Below are positions 1 to 8,980 of a stretch of DNA of 64,000 bases, piece after piece; the stretch's first letter is position 1; every line of letters begins with the position of its first letter. The DNA is from Kiritimatiellaeota bacterium B1221 (GTDB lineage: Bacteria; Verrucomicrobiota; Kiritimatiellia; SS1-B-03-39; UBA6053): positions 62,001 through 126,000 of the forward strand of contig JARHXX010000004.1 in the NCBI GenBank assembly GCA_029269125.1. The letters are read 5' to 3'. The position numbers were made by a program, and so were the translations under genes. Under the pieces are notes generated by a model. It had not been told where the DNA came from, searched no databases, and saw only the letters and a list, made by a program, of their open reading frames with translations.

Positions 1-570
1 TTCGGGCTCAAAAGGGTACACGATATATTGGGTGCCTGCTTTTCCCAGGTCCGGAATATTTTCGGGAAGGGAATAGCGGGGATAAAATATGACTCTTTTT
101 ATTTGCAGGTCAATCGGTCCCGATGAGGTGATGGGGACGACGTACCAGTTTAAACGTTTGGGTTTATTGGGGAAATTTGCTGAAAAAATGAAAGTGCCGG
201 GTTGATCCGGGGTCTTAAACCGGAAAGCATAGAAAGTTTCTGTTTCCGTTTTTTTGCGCGTGGTTTGTTCAATATCGGTCGCGGTAGGACTTAAATCCAT
301 GGAAATAAAATTTACCTTTTTCGGGTCGGTATTGACTTCCGCCAGAGGCAATTCCAAAGGTTTAGCTTGATAGGCTTCTTTTATGTTGATGAAACTGGGG
401 GTGTGGTTGCGTTCGCGATCTTTTTGATAGTCATTGGTGGCGATCCCGGAAGTTTTCGTAAGAAATTTTGTCCGTTCCTGCTCGATTTCTTTGGTGAATC
501 TTTGCTGTTCTCCCTGGGAATATGCAAAGGTAATGGTGAGGGGGAAAACGAACAGGAGTTTGCGAAACAT
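1..570 (-). CDS. Secreted protein of unknown function (3' end beyond left edge)
   Basis: An open frame of 190 codons runs from an ATG at 568-570 to the window edge with no stop, so the gene continues to the left. The N-terminus (MFRKLLFVFPLTITFAYSQ) is a typical Sec signal peptide, so the product is exported. The mature part starts with a charged, helical stretch (EQQRFTKEIEQERTKF) followed by a beta-rich region with many Pro, Thr and Lys residues. I recognise no family. It lies 38 bases downstream of another secreted protein on the same strand and may share its transcript, which also includes mutL and rny. It is too incomplete to assign a role. Confidence 0.7.
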   Translation of the reverse strand, partial: MFRKLLFVFPLTITFAYSQGEQQRFTKEIEQERTKFLTKTSGIATNDYQKDRERNHTPSFINIKEAYQAKPLELPLAEVNTDPKKVNFISMDLSPTATDIEQTTRKKTETETFYAFRFKTPDQPGTFIFSANFPNKPKRLNWYVVPITSSGPIDLQIKRVIFYPRYSLPENIPDLGKAGTQYIVYPFEPE

Positions 571-608
571 GTTGGGCCTTTGTTTGAAATTGTACACGGG
601 ATCTGCGC

Positions 609-2555
609 TCATTGTGCTTCCTGTTTCCAAGAGCGATCTTTTTGCAGAATCCAAGTATCCCTATAGATGGGCGCATATTCTGCATAAAAGGGTCGAGGAT
701 AAATTTTAGTAATTACTCGCGTTTTGGGCTCCCATTGCATCCCGAATGATTTTCCTCTGGTCTCTTCAATGCGCATATGAGGCCCCGTTTCCTGCACCTG
801 GAAGGTTCCGGTATTTTTATCCCAGATACCGGTTTCCACATAACGTCGAATGGTGTAGCCCCTGCTGGTGGTTTCACTTTTTGTGACCGGGTCTTTATAT
901 ACCCATGGCGGGATCTCCTCCGGACCGAATCCTTCTTTAATTTCCCAGCGGTTTCCGCCATCCCCATAGTCTACATCCGGATATTTGGAGGATTCTATCA
1001 GCTGAAAGCTCCCTCCCCGTGAATTGAGCCCGGTGGTGACCCATTCCCGTTTTTGGAAGGCGCCTCCTTGCAGGTAATAGGTGACTTCTTTGGATTCGCA
1101 GGGATCCAGAGAGAACTCATTGGCCAAGGTGATGATGCGTTCTTCACGGACCTTACCCAACTTCAATGCCTGCTCGATTGTATCCGGAGGCTCCGGAAGT
1201 GCTGGCCACACCCACTTTTCTTCAAATTGTTCCTCGGTAGAAAAGGCATCCAGCACCGCGGATAGTTCAGCACTGTCGTCGGTTTCCACTTTTACTTTCT
1301 GCCGTTGGGCCTTGATCACTTTGCTCACTTGAAACGCGCCTTCTTCAGAGTAAGCGTAAAATTCCCAGAGGCCTTCACCCGGTGTTGCATCCTCCTGATT
1401 CCAAAACCGGGTTTTTAATCTTCCCAGATACGGGCCTTCTTCGTAGTAGCCGTAATATTCCCAGTCAACCCGTCCGCCGGTATAAGACGTTTTTAAAGAA
1501 ACGGGTTTTCTCTCTTCACTGTTTTCAAACCAACGGTATTCATTTTCGTAGAGTACAGGTTTGTTCCGAACAGGGTGCCGGATGATTTTTTCGGTCATCG
1601 TTCCCTGTGCCTTGGATCCTGTTTGCGAAATGGAGATTCTGGGCCCGGTAAAATTGTTTTCCAATATGGAAAACGCATATTTGTCGTTTTCTGCATGATA
1701 GTACCAATTCGATTCAGCGTGTTGACGGCCGTATACAAAAGTCAAACACTTCAAAGCGCGCGCACCTGCTTCCGCATCCACCCGTTGTATTCTTTTTTCC
1801 ACTTTGGCCACCCAATCACGGGGAACGGCGTAAAAGCCATCCTTCCTTTCCAGATTTTTATCGTCGAGTTCGTAAATGGCCGTCCACAGGGTGTCCTCAT
1901 CTTTCTGAATGACGTTTAACAGATGAAACGGGGTTTTGATTTGTTGGATATTCCCTTCCGAATTCCGCAAAACTTCGATTTTAAGCTCTTCCAGGGTATA
2001 AATTTCCTCTTTGGCATCCCGGATATGAATGATGTCTCCTATTTCTTTTCCGGTGGTGTCGCCGGCCACAAAACGGACTTTTCGTATGTCTCCATAGGTT
2101 CCTCTGATGGTCGCGTCGACATATGCGACTTCCCCTTGCGCCTCCTGAGGTTGCCCCGATGCGTCTAAAAGTTGAAGATGAAAGTAGGGGGTTCTCTGCT
2201 CATGTTGATCCGCTTGGAAGGTGATTTTGCGGTGTTTGTAATCATAGTGGGGGGCCATGGCTGCGGTCGGCTTCGTTAGCATGTAAACTTCCAAACTTCC
2301 GGGGTTTTCAGCCGGCCGCTGAACTTTCAACAGAGACATGGCCGCAAACAACTTGACACTTTCATGCTTGTGTTCATTTCCAACTATGGTCCGGCTTTCG
2401 GGAGAACTGATACTCACGCCCACAAATCGATCCAACGGCGTCCCCCGGGGAAAGATCATCAGTGTCATAATTTGGGTGGCCTGCAGGACGGCGGGCAGAA
2501 GGATTACACTGCAAAAGAGCAGTAGCGCGAAAGGGCGGTGAATTCTGGAAAGCAT
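609..2555 (-). CDS. Large secreted protein, possibly YD/Rhs-like
   Basis: The frame is open further upstream to 2741, but the ATG at 2553-2555 opens directly onto a signal peptide (MLSRIHRPFALLLFCSVILL, cleavage likely after VLQA), so that start is preferred; an ATG at 2601-2603 is the alternative. The 648-residue product is rich in Trp, Tyr and Glu. Several stretches pair an aromatic-rich strand with a charged turn (for example WEYYGYYEEGPYLGRLKTR and WEFYAYSEEG), which resembles the non-repetitive N-terminal part of YD/Rhs-type proteins; this resemblance is by eye only. It starts 86 bases after mutL on the same strand and is followed by another exported protein, so these two may work together outside the cytoplasm. 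No catalytic motif was recognised. Confidence 0.7.
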   Translation of the reverse strand: MLSRIHRPFALLLFCSVILLPAVLQATQIMTLMIFPRGTPLDRFVGVSISSPESRTIVGNEHKHESVKLFAAMSLLKVQRPAENPGSLEVYMLTKPTAAMAPHYDYKHRKITFQADQHEQRTPYFHLQLLDASGQPQEAQGEVAYVDATIRGTYGDIRKVRFVAGDTTGKEIGDIIHIRDAKEEIYTLEELKIEVLRNSEGNIQQIKTPFHLLNVIQKDEDTLWTAIYELDDKNLERKDGFYAVPRDWVAKVEKRIQRVDAEAGARALKCLTFVYGRQHAESNWYYHAENDKYAFSILENNFTGPRISISQTGSKAQGTMTEKIIRHPVRNKPVLYENEYRWFENSEERKPVSLKTSYTGGRVDWEYYGYYEEGPYLGRLKTRFWNQEDATPGEGLWEFYAYSEEGAFQVSKVIKAQRQKVKVETDDSAELSAVLDAFSTEEQFEEKWVWPALPEPPDTIEQALKLGKVREERIITLANEFSLDPCESKEVTYYLQGGAFQKREWVTTGLNSRGGSFQLIESSKYPDVDYGDGGNRWEIKEGFGPEEIPPWVYKDPVTKSETTSRGYTIRRYVETGIWDKNTGTFQVQETGPHMRIEETRGKSFGMQWEPKTRVITKIYPRPFYAEYAPIYRDTWILQKDRSWKQEAQ

Positions 2556-2641
2556 AGTTTTTTTTGGGGGGGAAATAGCTGGGTGATGGGAAAACCTTTT
2601 CATCTGAATGATGTATCCAGAGAAAGGAACTCTCAACTGAA

Positions 2642-4471
2642 TTACAGCGGTCGATCGAGGCCGAATTTCCGGTTGAGCTCCTGTTTGTCCATGTGCAAAA
2701 GGGTGGGGCGGCCGAAAGGGGTGGTATAAGGCATTTGGCACTTGGCGAGCGTTTTAAGCAGGCGGGTGCATTCAGCCGGTGATGGATTTCGACGCGAACG
2801 GGCGGCCAAATAACAACAGGAGCGGGCGAGGCGGTCCCGCAGTTGCTTGGGGGTGCTCAGTTTGCCGGCCTGGGGATCGGTTTCCATGGCCAGCTCTTTG
2901 AGGGTACTGGCGGGATCGGCGTCTCCCATCCAAGCGGGCATGGCCTCTACCAGAAAGTGGTTGCCGCCAAAGTCGGCGAGTACAAAACCGAGGGCTTGCA
3001 GATCATCTTTGCGTTTTTCAATTTGTTTGGCTTCCTGCGGGTCGCAGGCCACGGTTTCGGGAACCAACAGCGCCTGTGAGGCCACCTTTCCTTTCTCCAT
3101 ATCGGTCCGGGCCTGCTCGAACAAAATACGTTCGGTGGCGGCGGAGGGATTCATGATCAACAGACCGTCTTCGGTTTGAAACAGCGCGTACCGGTCGCCG
3201 GTGTTGCCGAGATACACCGCATCTTTCCAAAGACCGGGCTCCTGATCGGCCGCGTCGGTTTGCGGGAGCGGGTCCGTGGGGGGAGGCGGCGGAGGGGCTG
3301 CGGGTTGTTCGGGGCGTGCGGTCTGTGGAGGCAGGGGGGGGAGAGGCGGATAGTTTTCCGGTGCAGGCGGCAGTTCGGGTTGTCGATGTTCCGGATGAAA
3401 TTGGGGGGCCTGCGCCTGCGGCGGTTCGCAGGGCGGGGGCGGTTCGATTTCGGCCGGGGGCCCGTTGGGTTGTAACGATTCGGTGAGAGCTTTGATCAGG
3501 CAGTCCCGAAGAAGTTGGCTGGGGCCGAAGCGGACCTCCCGTTTGGTGGGGTGCACATTCACATCCACCCAGTCTGCCGGCATATCGAGATGCAAAAAAC
3601 AAACCGGATGACGCCCTTTGGGCAGGGTGTCGGTATAAGACTCGCGGATGGCGTAGGCCAGAATGGGGGCGGTGGCCGGCCGGCGGTTGATGAGGCATAC
3701 CTGATCCCGCCGGTCACTGCGGTGGAGGGTGGGCAGTCCGGTGAAGCCGTGGATTTTCAGTTCGCCATGCTGAAAGGAAACAGGCTTCAAATTTTGTAGG
3801 ACTTGGGCGCCATGCAGATCTGCGATCCGGTCTTCAAAGCGGGCCTGGACCGGGTAGCGTTCCAGTTCGCGCCCATCCACTTTGAGGATGAGTTGAATAT
3901 CCGGATGGGCCAGGGCAAATACCCGGAAGAGGCTGCGGATGTTGTTTAACTCGGTGGATTCGGTGCGCAGAAACTTCCGTCGGGCAGGGACGTTAAAAAA
4001 GAGGTTGCGCACCTCGATACGGGTGCCGGCGGGGCAACCGGTTTCTTCGACATTGCGTAAGGTGCCGCCTTCAATTTCCAGCCGGGTACCGCTCAACTGG
4101 TCGGCCGGGCGGGTGGTGAGGATAAAGCGGGCGACCGACGAAATGGCGGCCAGGGCTTCGCCGCGGAAGCCCATGGTGTGGATGTGCTCGATGTCATCCA
4201 CGTCCCGGATTTTACTGGTGGCATGCCGTTCAATGGCCAGCAGGGCCGTATCCCGGTCCATGCCACAGCCATTGTCGTTGATGATCACCGCTTTACGACC
4301 GCCCTGAAGCACTTCGACTTCAATGCGGTCAGCCCCGGCGTCCACGGAATTTTCTACCAATTCCTTAAGCACCGAGGCCGGGCGTTCAATCACTTCACCG
4401 GCGGCAATTTTGTTGCAGACGTGATCGCTCAGTACCCGGATAATATTGGCGGGTTCAGCGGGCATATTCAA
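2642..4471 (-). CDS. mutL: DNA mismatch repair protein MutL
   Basis: MutL couples mismatch recognition by MutS to strand incision. The N-terminal GHKL ATPase is complete: ENSVDAGA near residue 40, NDNGCGM near 65, MGFRGEALAAISSV near 100, and NVHPTKREVRF near 305. A proline-rich linker follows (about 338-405), then a MutL C-terminal dimerisation domain (about 412-609). In nicking-type MutL the C-terminal domain carries DQHA-x2-E and CPHGRP metal-site motifs. Here the matching places read NPSAATE (441-447) and PFGRP (585-589), so the metal ligands are missing. The start overlaps the end of rny by 17 bases (11 if the second Met is used), indicating translational coupling. Family assignment is secure. 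Confidence 0.97.
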   Translation of the reverse strand: MNMPAEPANIIRVLSDHVCNKIAAGEVIERPASVLKELVENSVDAGADRIEVEVLQGGRKAVIINDNGCGMDRDTALLAIERHATSKIRDVDDIEHIHTMGFRGEALAAISSVARFILTTRPADQLSGTRLEIEGGTLRNVEETGCPAGTRIEVRNLFFNVPARRKFLRTESTELNNIRSLFRVFALAHPDIQLILKVDGRELERYPVQARFEDRIADLHGAQVLQNLKPVSFQHGELKIHGFTGLPTLHRSDRRDQVCLINRRPATAPILAYAIRESYTDTLPKGRHPVCFLHLDMPADWVDVNVHPTKREVRFGPSQLLRDCLIKALTESLQPNGPPAEIEPPPPCEPPQAQAPQFHPEHRQPELPPAPENYPPLPPLPPQTARPEQPAAPPPPPPTDPLPQTDAADQEPGLWKDAVYLGNTGDRYALFQTEDGLLIMNPSAATERILFEQARTDMEKGKVASQALLVPETVACDPQEAKQIEKRKDDLQALGFVLADFGGNHFLVEAMPAWMGDADPASTLKELAMETDPQAGKLSTPKQLRDRLARSCCYLAARSRRNPSPAECTRLLKTLAKCQMPYTTPFGRPTLLHMDKQELNRKFGLDRPL

Positions 4472-6008
4472 CCGAACGGGTTTCCCGGATCACGGTCACT
4501 TTGACTTGACCGGGGAACTGCACTTCTTTTTCGATGCGGGCGCTGATTTTGCGGGCCAGGTGGAGGGCGTCCTCATCGGAGACCTCTTCCGGCTGCACCA
4601 GTACCCGAAGTTCCCGGCCCGCCTGGATGGCGTAACTGCGGGTGACTCCTGGAGAGGCATTGGCAATTTCCTCCAAGTCTTCAAGCCGCTTCAAATACTG
4701 ATGGGTATTTTCATTGCGGGCACCGGGGCGGGCGGCGGTGATGGCATCGGCAGCCATGGCCAAATGGGCGTAGACGCTTTCCGCTTCCACTTCGCGGTGA
4801 TGGGCGGCCACGGCATTCACAATGAGCGGTTTTTCTCCGTATTTCTTGATAAGATCTCCGCCGATAATGGCGTGGGAGCCCTCCACCTCGTGGGTGAGGG
4901 CCTTGCCGATATCGTGAAGCAGACCAATTCGTTTGGAGGTTTCGATGTCCAGTCCCAATTCTGCAGCCATGCTTCCCATCAAATGGGCCATTTCGAGACT
5001 GTGGTTTAAGACATTTTGCGAATAGCTCTGGCGATATTTCAGGCGTCCGAGGGTTTGGATGACTTCCGGATGGATTTTACTCAGACCCAGCTCGAATACG
5101 GCGGATTCACCGGCTTTGCGCACGGTTTCCTCCACCTCCTCCCGAACCCGGGCGACGGTTTCTTCGATGCTGGAGGGATGTATCCGTCCGTCTTGAATCA
5201 GGCGTTCCAGGGCAATGCGGGCAATTTCACGGCGCATGGGGTCAAAGCTCGAAAGCACCACCATTTGGGGGGTGTCATCGATCATGATATTTACCCCGGT
5301 TTCCGATTCGATGGAGCGGATATTCCGGCCTTCTTTACCGATAATGCGTCCCTTCATTTCCTCTGAGGGAAGGTGAACCGAGGTGGTGGTGACATCGAGA
5401 ACGGTTTCCGCAGCGTAGCGTTCGATCGCAAAGGTAATGATCTTTTGGGCTTCGGATTTGGCCTTGCGATACATTTCCTGTTGGGACTGACGAATAAACT
5501 GGGCGGATTCCTTTTGGATTTCGTCCTCCAGTTTTCCGATCATTTCTTTGCGGGCCTGCTCGGGTGTCAGTCCGGAAATTTCCATTAAACGTTGCTGCTG
5601 CTCATTGAGGAGGGCCTCAAATTCAGCTTGTCGTGCGTCCAATTGATTTTTTTCGTCGTCGATTTCCTGCAAACGCGATTCGAGCAAACGTTCCCGGTCG
5701 TCCAGGGTGTTCGATCGGGTATCCATGAGCATTGCCCGCTCATGGTGCTTGTCCTCCATTATTTCCAGTCGCTGTCGCCGTTCTTTAAACTCCAGATCAA
5801 AGTCCTTTTGGACTTTATTTTGCAGTTCTTTGGTTTGTGCCCGGGCTTCACGCAGCAGGACTTCCGCCTTATGACGGGCGGCATCCAGCAGATCTTCTGC
5901 CGAGGCCTCCCCGTTGCGGCGGGCAACTCTCTGCACGTGCCAGTTCCAAAACCAGCCCAATGCGGCGGCAGCAAGCGTGGTAAACCATGCTAACCACCAT
6001 TCTACCAT
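4455..6008 (-). CDS. rny: Ribonuclease Y
   Basis: RNase Y is a membrane-anchored endoribonuclease that starts mRNA decay. The 517-residue protein has the usual order: an N-terminal membrane segment (about residues 3-20), a long Glu/Arg/Lys coiled coil to about 200, a KH RNA-binding domain with GRIIGKEGRNIRSIE, and an HD metal-dependent phosphohydrolase domain with HDIGKA. Length is normal for the family. A strong ribosome site (GGAGGTGA) sits just before the ATG at 6006-6008, which fixes the start. It is the first gene of a minus-strand run with mutL (overlapping) and two exported proteins. Confidence 0.98.
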   Translation of the reverse strand: MVEWWLAWFTTLAAAALGWFWNWHVQRVARRNGEASAEDLLDAARHKAEVLLREARAQTKELQNKVQKDFDLEFKERRQRLEIMEDKHHERAMLMDTRSNTLDDRERLLESRLQEIDDEKNQLDARQAEFEALLNEQQQRLMEISGLTPEQARKEMIGKLEDEIQKESAQFIRQSQQEMYRKAKSEAQKIITFAIERYAAETVLDVTTTSVHLPSEEMKGRIIGKEGRNIRSIESETGVNIMIDDTPQMVVLSSFDPMRREIARIALERLIQDGRIHPSSIEETVARVREEVEETVRKAGESAVFELGLSKIHPEVIQTLGRLKYRQSYSQNVLNHSLEMAHLMGSMAAELGLDIETSKRIGLLHDIGKALTHEVEGSHAIIGGDLIKKYGEKPLIVNAVAAHHREVEAESVYAHLAMAADAITAARPGARNENTHQYLKRLEDLEEIANASPGVTRSYAIQAGRELRVLVQPEEVSDEDALHLARKISARIEKEVQFPGQVKVTVIRETRSVEYAR

Positions 6009-6235
6009 ATTTCACCTCCATTTCCGCGCGGTTGGTAGATCCGTGCGGGGGTTGTTGTTTGATTTAAGAGAATTCAATCTACGCGCAAATCATGAGGATT
6101 GAAAGTAAGGATTCGATGAAAACGATATTTGACGGGGGATGAATGAAAAAGGGGGGCGGGATCGCCGTCGTCCCACATGCATGAAAGGCGGAAATACCCG
6201 GATCCCATCCGTTATTTTCGATCCATTCTCAGCCC

Positions 6236-6976
6236 TTAGCCTTTCGCCTTCTTCTCATGCCGGGAAATGAGTAAAATACACCCCTCGTAGAGAATATAGA
6301 GGCTGCCGCCCATCATAACCTGTGAAATGGGTTCCGGAGGGGTGAGGAGCATGGCCATGACCAGCAAGCCCACCAGGACCTGTCGACGGGATTTCCGAAG
6401 ACTGTCGCTGCTGATGAGATCTGCATATCCGATCATCAGCACGATGAGGGGCAATTGGAAGGCCAGACCGAAGCCCATGATCAGTTTGAGCACAAACGCA
6501 ATGTAATCTGTGAGGTAAATCCATTCTGTGGTGGTGCCCATCCAGTCATTCAATGCAAAAATCAAAGTTTGTAGCGCATAATGAATGGTACCCATGTACC
6601 CCAGCGCACCTCCGGCAAAAAACAGAACCACGGCGGCCCAGGAAGATCGGCGGACCACTCTTTTTTCGTTGGCATGGAGACCGGGAAAGATAAATTGGGC
6701 CACAAAAAAGACGATAAAGGGAGAGGCGAGGAGGAGTCCGCCCCAAAACATCACGGAAACAAAAACTTTGAAACTTCCCATCACTTGAGGAACCACCAGA
6801 AAGGTTTCCGGATCCACCCCGAGTTTTCTCAGGGGTTGGTAGAGGAAGTTGAGAATTTCCCGCATGTAGATCACTGCGGGGATCATGCCGAAAAAAATGG
6901 CCATGCAGGAGCGCAGAATCATTTTACGGAGATCTTCCAGATGGTCCAGAATGGACATCGACGCATCAGTTCGCAT
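6236..6976 (-). CDS. tatC: Sec-independent protein translocase TatC
   Basis: TatC is the multi-spanning receptor of the twin-arginine export system. The product begins MRTDASMSILDHLEDLRKM; the H-L-E-x-L-R element is the conserved TatC N-terminus. Six membrane segments can be picked out in 246 residues, which is the normal size. The open frame extends upstream through tatB in another frame, but the ATG at 6974-6976 has a GGAG eight bases ahead and overlaps the tatB stop by 11 bases, so it is the likely start; the ATG at 6956-6958 is an alternative. It forms an operon with tatB, with tatA divergent beside it. Confidence 0.95.
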   Translation of the reverse strand: MRTDASMSILDHLEDLRKMILRSCMAIFFGMIPAVIYMREILNFLYQPLRKLGVDPETFLVVPQVMGSFKVFVSVMFWGGLLLASPFIVFFVAQFIFPGLHANEKRVVRRSSWAAVVLFFAGGALGYMGTIHYALQTLIFALNDWMGTTTEWIYLTDYIAFVLKLIMGFGLAFQLPLIVLMIGYADLISSDSLRKSRRQVLVGLLVMAMLLTPPEPISQVMMGGSLYILYEGCILLISRHEKKAKG

Positions 6977-7295
6977 CACTTTTCTCCGTGGACTCAGAAG
7001 GGGTTTCGGGCTGATCGGGATCGGGAACGATGCTTTTGCGTTCGACGGTGTGTTCGCGGGTACTTTCCTCCCAGTCCAGGCGGGCTTGGTGGAAAGGTTC
7101 CCCTGCATCATTAATTTCCCGTTGGATCTCTTTGGAGATTTGGCGCAGTTGTTCAGACCAGCGTCCCAGGGTGCGCAGGGTGCCGGGAAGCGATTTTGCT
7201 CCGAAAAGGATGAGGACCGCAAGCAGGACCACCCCCATTTCCATGGGGGATCCGCCGAGGGCATTTAAGAAGGAGAGTTGAAAGAGGTATGACAT
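6966..7295 (-). CDS. tatB: Twin-arginine translocase TatA/TatB family protein, TatB-like
   Basis: The 109-residue protein has one N-terminal membrane segment (GVVLLAVLILFGAKSLP), the FG-x-x-x-LP hinge, and an amphipathic helix (TLRTLGRWSEQLRQISKEI), the standard TatA/B architecture. The long acidic tail and its coupling to tatC by an 11-base overlap favour the TatB role, the substrate-docking partner of TatC. The extra 20 residues before the membrane helix are unusual, so a start nearer the Met at residue 18 (EMGVVLL) cannot be excluded. It is transcribed away from tatA. Confidence 0.85.
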   Translation of the reverse strand: MSYLFQLSFLNALGGSPMEMGVVLLAVLILFGAKSLPGTLRTLGRWSEQLRQISKEIQREINDAGEPFHQARLDWEESTREHTVERKSIVPDPDQPETPSESTEKSDAN

Positions 7296-7355
7296 CTAAC
7301 TTGAAATTAGCGGAAAATGTGGAATGATCCAGTAAGTTTCACACCAAGTTTATTT

Positions 7356-7589
7356 ATGAACACATTACCTATGCTCGCTTTCACACCCGGACCTACCGAA
7401 CTCATCATTGTTTTGGTCCTGATTTTAATTCTTTTCGGTCCTAAAAAGTTGCCGGATCTCTCCCGTGCGATCGGGAAAAGTATTGGGGAATTCAAACGGG
7501 GCCGCCGCGAAGTGGATGAAGAATTGAAAAGTCTCAAAGAAGAAGACGAAGCGGAAGAGACGAAACCGCGAAACGGTAATCTGGGTTAA
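7356..7589 (+). CDS. tatA: Twin-arginine translocase subunit TatA
   Basis: A short protein (77 residues) with one membrane helix (ELIIVLVLILILFGPKKLP), the FGPKKLPDLSRAIGKS hinge and amphipathic helix, and a charged tail. This is the classic TatA, which forms the translocation pore with TatBC. The frame is open from 7317, but the ATG at 7356 gives a normal-length N-terminus; no clear ribosome site is visible for either. Only 60 bases separate it from tatB on the other strand, so the two promoters must lie back to back. The sixA-like gene follows after four bases. Confidence 0.92.
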   Translation: MNTLPMLAFTPGPTELIIVLVLILILFGPKKLPDLSRAIGKSIGEFKRGRREVDEELKSLKEEDEAEETKPRNGNLG

Positions 7590-7593
7590 AACA

Positions 7594-8100
7594 GTGAAAA
7601 CCCTTTATCTACTCCGGCATGCGAAGTCTTCCTGGAAAGACAGCGATTTGAAGGATATTAAACGCCCTTTGAAAAAACGTGGGCATTTTCAGGCGGATTT
7701 GGTCTCTGATCATCTCTCTTCTTTGGTGCCGCCTCCCCAGCAGGTCCTTTGCAGTCCGTCGGTGCGCACCCGGGAAACGCTTCTGTACTTTCTGGAGGTC
7801 TGGCCTTTAAACAGGGAAGAGATCCAGTATCAGAAATCGCTTTACCTCGCAGATAAGAAAACACTTCTCGAATCTGTTCAGGCACTTCCGGCTGATCGGG
7901 ATATTGTCTTGCTGGTCGGGCACAATCCGGGATTGACCGATTTTGCCCAGAAACTTTTACAGGCTGAAAGCGAAGAGTTGAGTGCCTTGCGGACCAGTGC
8001 GTTTTTGCAAATTGATTTTGATGTTGAGCGTTGGGAGCAGGTGCGTCCCCATACCGGAAGTCTGAAGCTGCACTTGAGTCCGAAAGATTTGGAGGGGTAG
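7594..8100 (+). CDS. SixA-type phosphohistidine phosphatase
   Basis: A histidine-phosphatase superfamily member of 168 residues. The catalytic LLRHAKSSW motif is at residues 6-14, the SPSVRTRET block follows near 54-62, and VGHNPGLTDF carries the second histidine. Short length and the RHAKSSW form are typical of SixA, which removes phosphate from histidine of phosphotransfer domains or related substrates; the target here is unknown. The start is a GTG at 7594, four bases after tatA, so translation is probably coupled. panC follows after four bases. Confidence 0.88.
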   Translation: MKTLYLLRHAKSSWKDSDLKDIKRPLKKRGHFQADLVSDHLSSLVPPPQQVLCSPSVRTRETLLYFLEVWPLNREEIQYQKSLYLADKKTLLESVQALPADRDIVLLVGHNPGLTDFAQKLLQAESEELSALRTSAFLQIDFDVERWEQVRPHTGSLKLHLSPKDLEG

Positions 8101-8104
8101 TCTC

Positions 8105-8980
8105 GTGGAGGTCATTCGGGATCCGCAGCAAATGCAAAAGCGGGCAATGGGCTGGCGGCGGCAAGGCGTTGTGGTGGGGCTGGTGCCCACCATGGGGTTT
8201 TTACATGACGGACACCTGTCACTGGTGCGGATTGCCAAAGCGAAATCGGATGTGGTGGTGCTGAGTCTGTTTGTGAACCCCACCCAGTTTGGCCCGAACG
8301 AAGATCTCGACCGTTACCCCAGCAATATCCAACGGGATTTGGAACTTTGTGAGCAGGAGGGGGTGTCGGTGGTGTTTATGCCGGATGCGGATGCGGTGTA
8401 TGCCGCCGATGCGTCGGTGTTTGTTCAGGAAGAACAGCTTTCGCAGGGACTGTGTGGCCTGAGCCGTCCCATTCATTTCCGCGGGGTATTAACGGTGGTG
8501 GCCAAACTGTTTAATTTGGTACTGCCCGATCTTTCGGTGTTTGGGGAAAAGGATGCGCAGCAAATTCGTTTAATCCGCCGTATGGTGCGGGATTTGAATT
8601 TTCCGATCAAAATTATTTCCGGTCCGATTGTGCGTGAAGCGGATGGGGTGGCCATGAGCTCTCGTAATTCCAATCTTGATGCCGCATCCCGGGAACAGGC
8701 GGTCGTGCTTCGTAAAAGTCTGCTGGACATCCAACAGGCCGTGAGCTCGGGTGAGTGCTCGGTGGCGGCCTTACGAAAAAGGGCCGATGGACATTTGGCG
8801 GATACACCTCTGGGCGCGTTGGATTATTTGGAGTTTGTGGATAATGAAACGCTGGAGAGTGTGGCGGAAATCGGGGAGAGAGCGGTGTTGCTGGCCATGG
8901 CTGTACAGTTTCCGGGGGCGCGCCTGATTGATAATATTGTATTAGAACGCGGAGCACAGGCGGCTCTTCAGGCTAAATAA
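8105..8980 (+). CDS. panC: Pantoate--beta-alanine ligase
   Basis: PanC joins pantoate and beta-alanine using ATP to make pantothenate, the precursor of coenzyme A. The 291-residue product has the signature segments in order: PTMGFLHDGHLSLV (HIGH-like nucleotide site), FVNPTQFGPNEDLDRYP, FRGVLTVVAKLFN, FGEKDAQQ, and the KMSKS-like MSSRN. Length matches the family. The start is GTG at 8105, four bases after the upstream stop. The final codons overlap the convergent DCC-family gene by eight bases. coaD for a later step of the same pathway is elsewhere in the window. Confidence 0.97.
   Translation: MEVIRDPQQMQKRAMGWRRQGVVVGLVPTMGFLHDGHLSLVRIAKAKSDVVVLSLFVNPTQFGPNEDLDRYPSNIQRDLELCEQEGVSVVFMPDADAVYAADASVFVQEEQLSQGLCGLSRPIHFRGVLTVVAKLFNLVLPDLSVFGEKDAQQIRLIRRMVRDLNFPIKIISGPIVREADGVAMSSRNSNLDAASREQAVVLRKSLLDIQQAVSSGECSVAALRKRADGHLADTPLGALDYLEFVDNETLESVAEIGERAVLLAMAVQFPGARLIDNIVLERGAQAALQAK

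Noticed and set aside
3018..3698. Long opposite-frame reading inside mutL
   Set aside because: It shadows the proline-rich, G+C-rich linker of mutL; composition is low-complexity and has no start signal.
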